DNA of 7,024 nucleotides from Chromatiales bacterium (lineage in GTDB: Bacteria; Pseudomonadota; Gammaproteobacteria; Chromatiales; Chromatiaceae), in contig JANTHH010000143.1 of the NCBI GenBank assembly GCA_024762485.1, positions 1 to 7,024 of the forward strand, read 5' to 3'. This document shows, piece by piece, positions 5,690 through 7,024 of the stretch. The translations under genes were made by a program, and so were the position numbers. The notes below the pieces were generated by a model. It saw nothing but the letters and a program-made list of their open reading frames with translations, ran no database searches and was not told the origin of the DNA. The first letter of the stretch is position 1; each line of letters starts with the position of its first letter.

Positions 5690-5702
5690 GCCAATTTGGT
5701 GC
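5688..5702. promoter_or_regulatory. NtrC-binding site (enhancer) for the nitrogen operon
   Basis: GCGCCA-ATT-TGGTGC matches the enteric NtrC site GCACCA-N3-TGGTGC at 11 of 12 fixed bases, with the correct three-base spacer; the single change is G for A in the left half. Its centre is about 142 bases upstream of the start predicted from the sigma-54 element, the usual range for an enhancer. The pairing with a near-perfect sigma-54 promoter makes chance unlikely. Confidence 0.75.
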
Positions 5703-5733
5703 GCGGTCATCCGCAGACCGACTTTTCCGCGTC

Positions 5734-5760
5734 TGGACAAGCACGCCATGGCTGTCTAAT
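5734..5760 (+). promoter_or_regulatory. Candidate sigma-70 promoter for ubiK-yifB
   Basis: TGGACA (5734-5739, 5 of 6 to TTGACA) and TCTAAT (5755-5760, 5 of 6 to TATAAT) are 15 bases apart, slightly short of the ideal 17. A start near 5767 gives a leader of about 28 bases. It lies 32 bases from the NtrC palindrome, so NtrC binding could touch it. Confidence 0.45.
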
Positions 5761-5794
5761 CTGCTCCCAGCCCCCTACGCACAAGAGATTACCC

Positions 5795-6058
5795 ATGCTG
5801 GACCCGAAACACTTCGACGAACTGTCACGCCGCCTGGCCAACGGCCTGCCCGGCAACCTGCAGGCCATCAAGGGCGACCTGGAACAGAACCTGCGCAGCA
5901 GCCTGGAGATCGCCCTCGGCAAGCTGAATCTGGTGACCCGGGAGGAGTTCGAGGTACAGCAGGCGGTATTGCTGCGCACCCGGGAGAAGGTGCGTGAGCT
6001 GGAGAAACGGGTCGCCGAACTGGAGAACAGGCTGAAACCCGCCGCCCAGGACAGCTGA
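5795..6058 (+). CDS. ubiK: Ubiquinone biosynthesis accessory factor UbiK (YqiC/BMFP family)
   Basis: Small accessory protein that, in E. coli, binds UbiJ and is needed for efficient aerobic ubiquinone synthesis by the Ubi complex. The 87 residues compare with about 96 in E. coli. The N-terminal part MLDPKHFDELSRRLANGLP is the family's amphipathic segment, followed by a helical region (21-46). The conserved LVTREEFEVQQAVLLRTREK (46-65) leads into a heptad-like coiled coil (about 57-82, VRELEKRVAELENRL). The ATG at 5795 is chosen because the family start MLDPK lies there and a modest AAGAG sits at 5783-5787. An in-frame ATG at 5696 would add 33 residues foreign to the family and would overlap the NtrC site. 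yifB follows after 28 bases, so the two are probably one operon. Confidence 0.93.
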   Translation: MLDPKHFDELSRRLANGLPGNLQAIKGDLEQNLRSSLEIALGKLNLVTREEFEVQQAVLLRTREKVRELEKRVAELENRLKPAAQDS

Positions 6059-6086
6059 CAACCACTCAACACGACCAGGGACGGTC

Positions 6087-7024
6087 ATGACCCTCGCCAC
6101 CACCTACGCACGGGCCGCCGTGGGCATCGATGCCCCGACGGTCACCATCGAGACCCATCTCGCCAACGGCCTGCCGGCCTTCCACATCGTTGGACTGCCG
6201 GAGAAGGCGGTACAGGAGAGCCGCGACCGGGTACGCGGCGCCATCCTCAACAGCGGCTTCGAGTTCCCGGCCCGACGCATCACCGTCAATCTCGCGCCGG
6301 CCGATCTGCCCAAGGAGGGCAGCCGCTTCGACATCGCCATCGCCGTCGGCATCCTCGCCGCCTCGTCGCAGCTGCCCGCACAATCTCTGAAGGACCTGGA
6401 GTTCTTCGGGGAACTGGCACTGTCAGGCGAGCTGCGCGGTGTCAGCGGCAGCCTGCCGGTCGCCCTTGCCGCCTGCCGCGCCGACCGGGCGCTGATCCTC
6501 GCCGCGGACAACCTCGAACAGGCCGCGCTGGCCAGCCAGGCCAGGCTGTTCCCGGCCGGCCACCTGCTCGAGGTCTGTGGCCATCTCAACGGCCAGCAGC
6601 CGCTGTCGCCTGCCCCACCACGCCCCCGTGAGACGCCTTCCCACACCGGGCCGGACCTGAACGAGGTACGCGGCCAGCAGCAGGCCAGACGTGCGCTGGA
6701 GGTGGCCGCTGCCGGACGCCATCACCTGCTCTACCTGGGCCCGCCTGGCACGGGAAAATCCATGCTCGCCAGCCGCCTGCCCGGCATCCTGCCCGAGATG
6801 GCGGAGGACGAGGCGCTGGAGTGTGCCGCGTTGCGCTCGATCAGTGGCCAGGCCTTCGATCCGGCCCGTTGGCGCGAGCGGCCGTTCCGCAACCCGCACC
6901 ACACCGCCTCCGGCGTCGCCCTGGTGGGTGGCGGCAGCTCACCCCGGCCCGGCGAGATCTCGCTGGCCCATCATGGCGTGCTGTTTCTTGACGAACTGCC
7001 CGAGTTCGAACGCAAGGTACTGGA
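6087..7024 (+). CDS. yifB: YifB/ComM-family Mg-chelatase-like AAA+ ATPase (3' end cut by window)
   Basis: AAA+ ATPase related to ComM, a hexameric branch-migration helicase that extends recombination of incoming DNA during natural transformation in Vibrio and Haemophilus. In other bacteria the role is less clear. The frame is open from ATG at 6087 to the right edge: 312 codons of about 500. An N-terminal ChlI-like (Lon-protease-fold) domain spans about 1-165, with VGLPEKAVQESRDRVRGAI and NLAPADLPKEGSRFDI. A Pro-rich linker (172-190) leads to the AAA+ domain. This shows DLNEVRGQQQARRALEVAAAG (190-210), Walker A GPPGTGKS (218-225), FRNPHHTAS (267-275) and Walker B VLFLDELPEF (298-307). The C-terminal domain is outside the window. 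AGGGA at 6077-6081, five bases from the ATG, sets the start. No comE, pil or other competence gene is visible, so a transformation role here is not shown. Confidence 0.95.
   Translation, partial: MTLATTYARAAVGIDAPTVTIETHLANGLPAFHIVGLPEKAVQESRDRVRGAILNSGFEFPARRITVNLAPADLPKEGSRFDIAIAVGILAASSQLPAQSLKDLEFFGELALSGELRGVSGSLPVALAACRADRALILAADNLEQAALASQARLFPAGHLLEVCGHLNGQQPLSPAPPRPRETPSHTGPDLNEVRGQQQARRALEVAAAGRHHLLYLGPPGTGKSMLASRLPGILPEMAEDEALECAALRSISGQAFDPARWRERPFRNPHHTASGVALVGGGSSPRPGEISLAHHGVLFLDELPEFERKVL

Larger units (their letters stand above)
5495..5794. other. Divergent regulatory region between torF and ubiK
   Basis: A 300-base stretch with no convincing gene; the open frames crossing it have no ribosome site and no recognisable product. 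From left to right it holds the torF leader (about 5495-5553, with a small AGCCG/CGGCT hairpin at 5536-5550), a sigma-54 promoter (5564-5579), about 65 bases of plain spacer, NtrC-like half sites and a palindrome (5645-5702), and a sigma-70-like promoter for ubiK (5734-5760). Confidence 0.8.

Noticed and set aside
5491..5694. Small minus-strand open frame of 67 codons in the torF leader and regulatory region
   Set aside because: It starts upstream of the predicted transcript start, overlies the sigma-54 promoter, and has no family resemblance.
5696..5794. Upstream in-frame extension of UbiK from ATG at 5696
   Set aside because: The extra 33 residues do not belong to the family, would overlap an NtrC site and the candidate promoter, and lack a ribosome site; MLDPK at 5795 is the family start.

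Overview
The window is GC-rich, densely coded DNA from a gammaproteobacterium. The best guess is a Chromatiales/Ectothiorhodospiraceae-like or pseudomonad-like lineage, judged from protein character only. Support for this comes from a UbiK (YqiC) ubiquinone accessory factor, a TorF/Gcw_chp outer-membrane protein, a glnK-amtB pair and a biosynthetic-type SpeA. Eight protein-coding genes are visible, and the two at the ends are cut by the window edges. I see no rRNA, tRNA, CRISPR array, insertion sequence or prophage.

Layout. (1) 1-2471, polyamine block: speA (arginine decarboxylase, minus strand, 3' end off the left edge) and speE (polyamine aminopropyltransferase, plus strand) diverge from a 120-base intergenic region. 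(2) 2482-2949: a secreted DUF4124 protein on the minus strand, convergent with speE and only 10 bases from it. (3) 3008-5494, nitrogen block on the minus strand: a TorF-family putative porin, then glnK (PII signal protein), then amtB (ammonium channel), ending in a strong intrinsic terminator at about 3008-3035. (4) 5495-5794: a 300-base regulatory region. It holds a near-consensus sigma-54 promoter for the nitrogen block, NtrC-like palindromes about 100-140 bases upstream of its predicted start, and a separate sigma-70-like promoter facing right. (5) 5795-7024: ubiK and the first 312 codons of yifB/comM on the plus strand.

How the genes work together. SpeA makes agmatine from arginine, and SpeE puts an aminopropyl group on the putrescine derived from it. 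The steps between (agmatinase or the AguA/AguB route, and SpeD) are not in the window. GlnK and AmtB form the classic sensor and gated-channel pair for ammonium. The promoter shows that the block is probably switched on by NtrC and sigma-54 under nitrogen limitation, and the first gene it reaches is the outer-membrane TorF protein. This makes TorF a candidate nitrogen-stress outer-membrane component working ahead of the inner-membrane ammonium channel, and that is the most interesting idea here. A perfect 12-bp hairpin between torF and glnK, lacking a U-tract on the transcribed strand, may set their relative expression.

Most of the window is ordinary conserved chromosome. I found no clearly undescribed defence, mobile or biosynthetic system.
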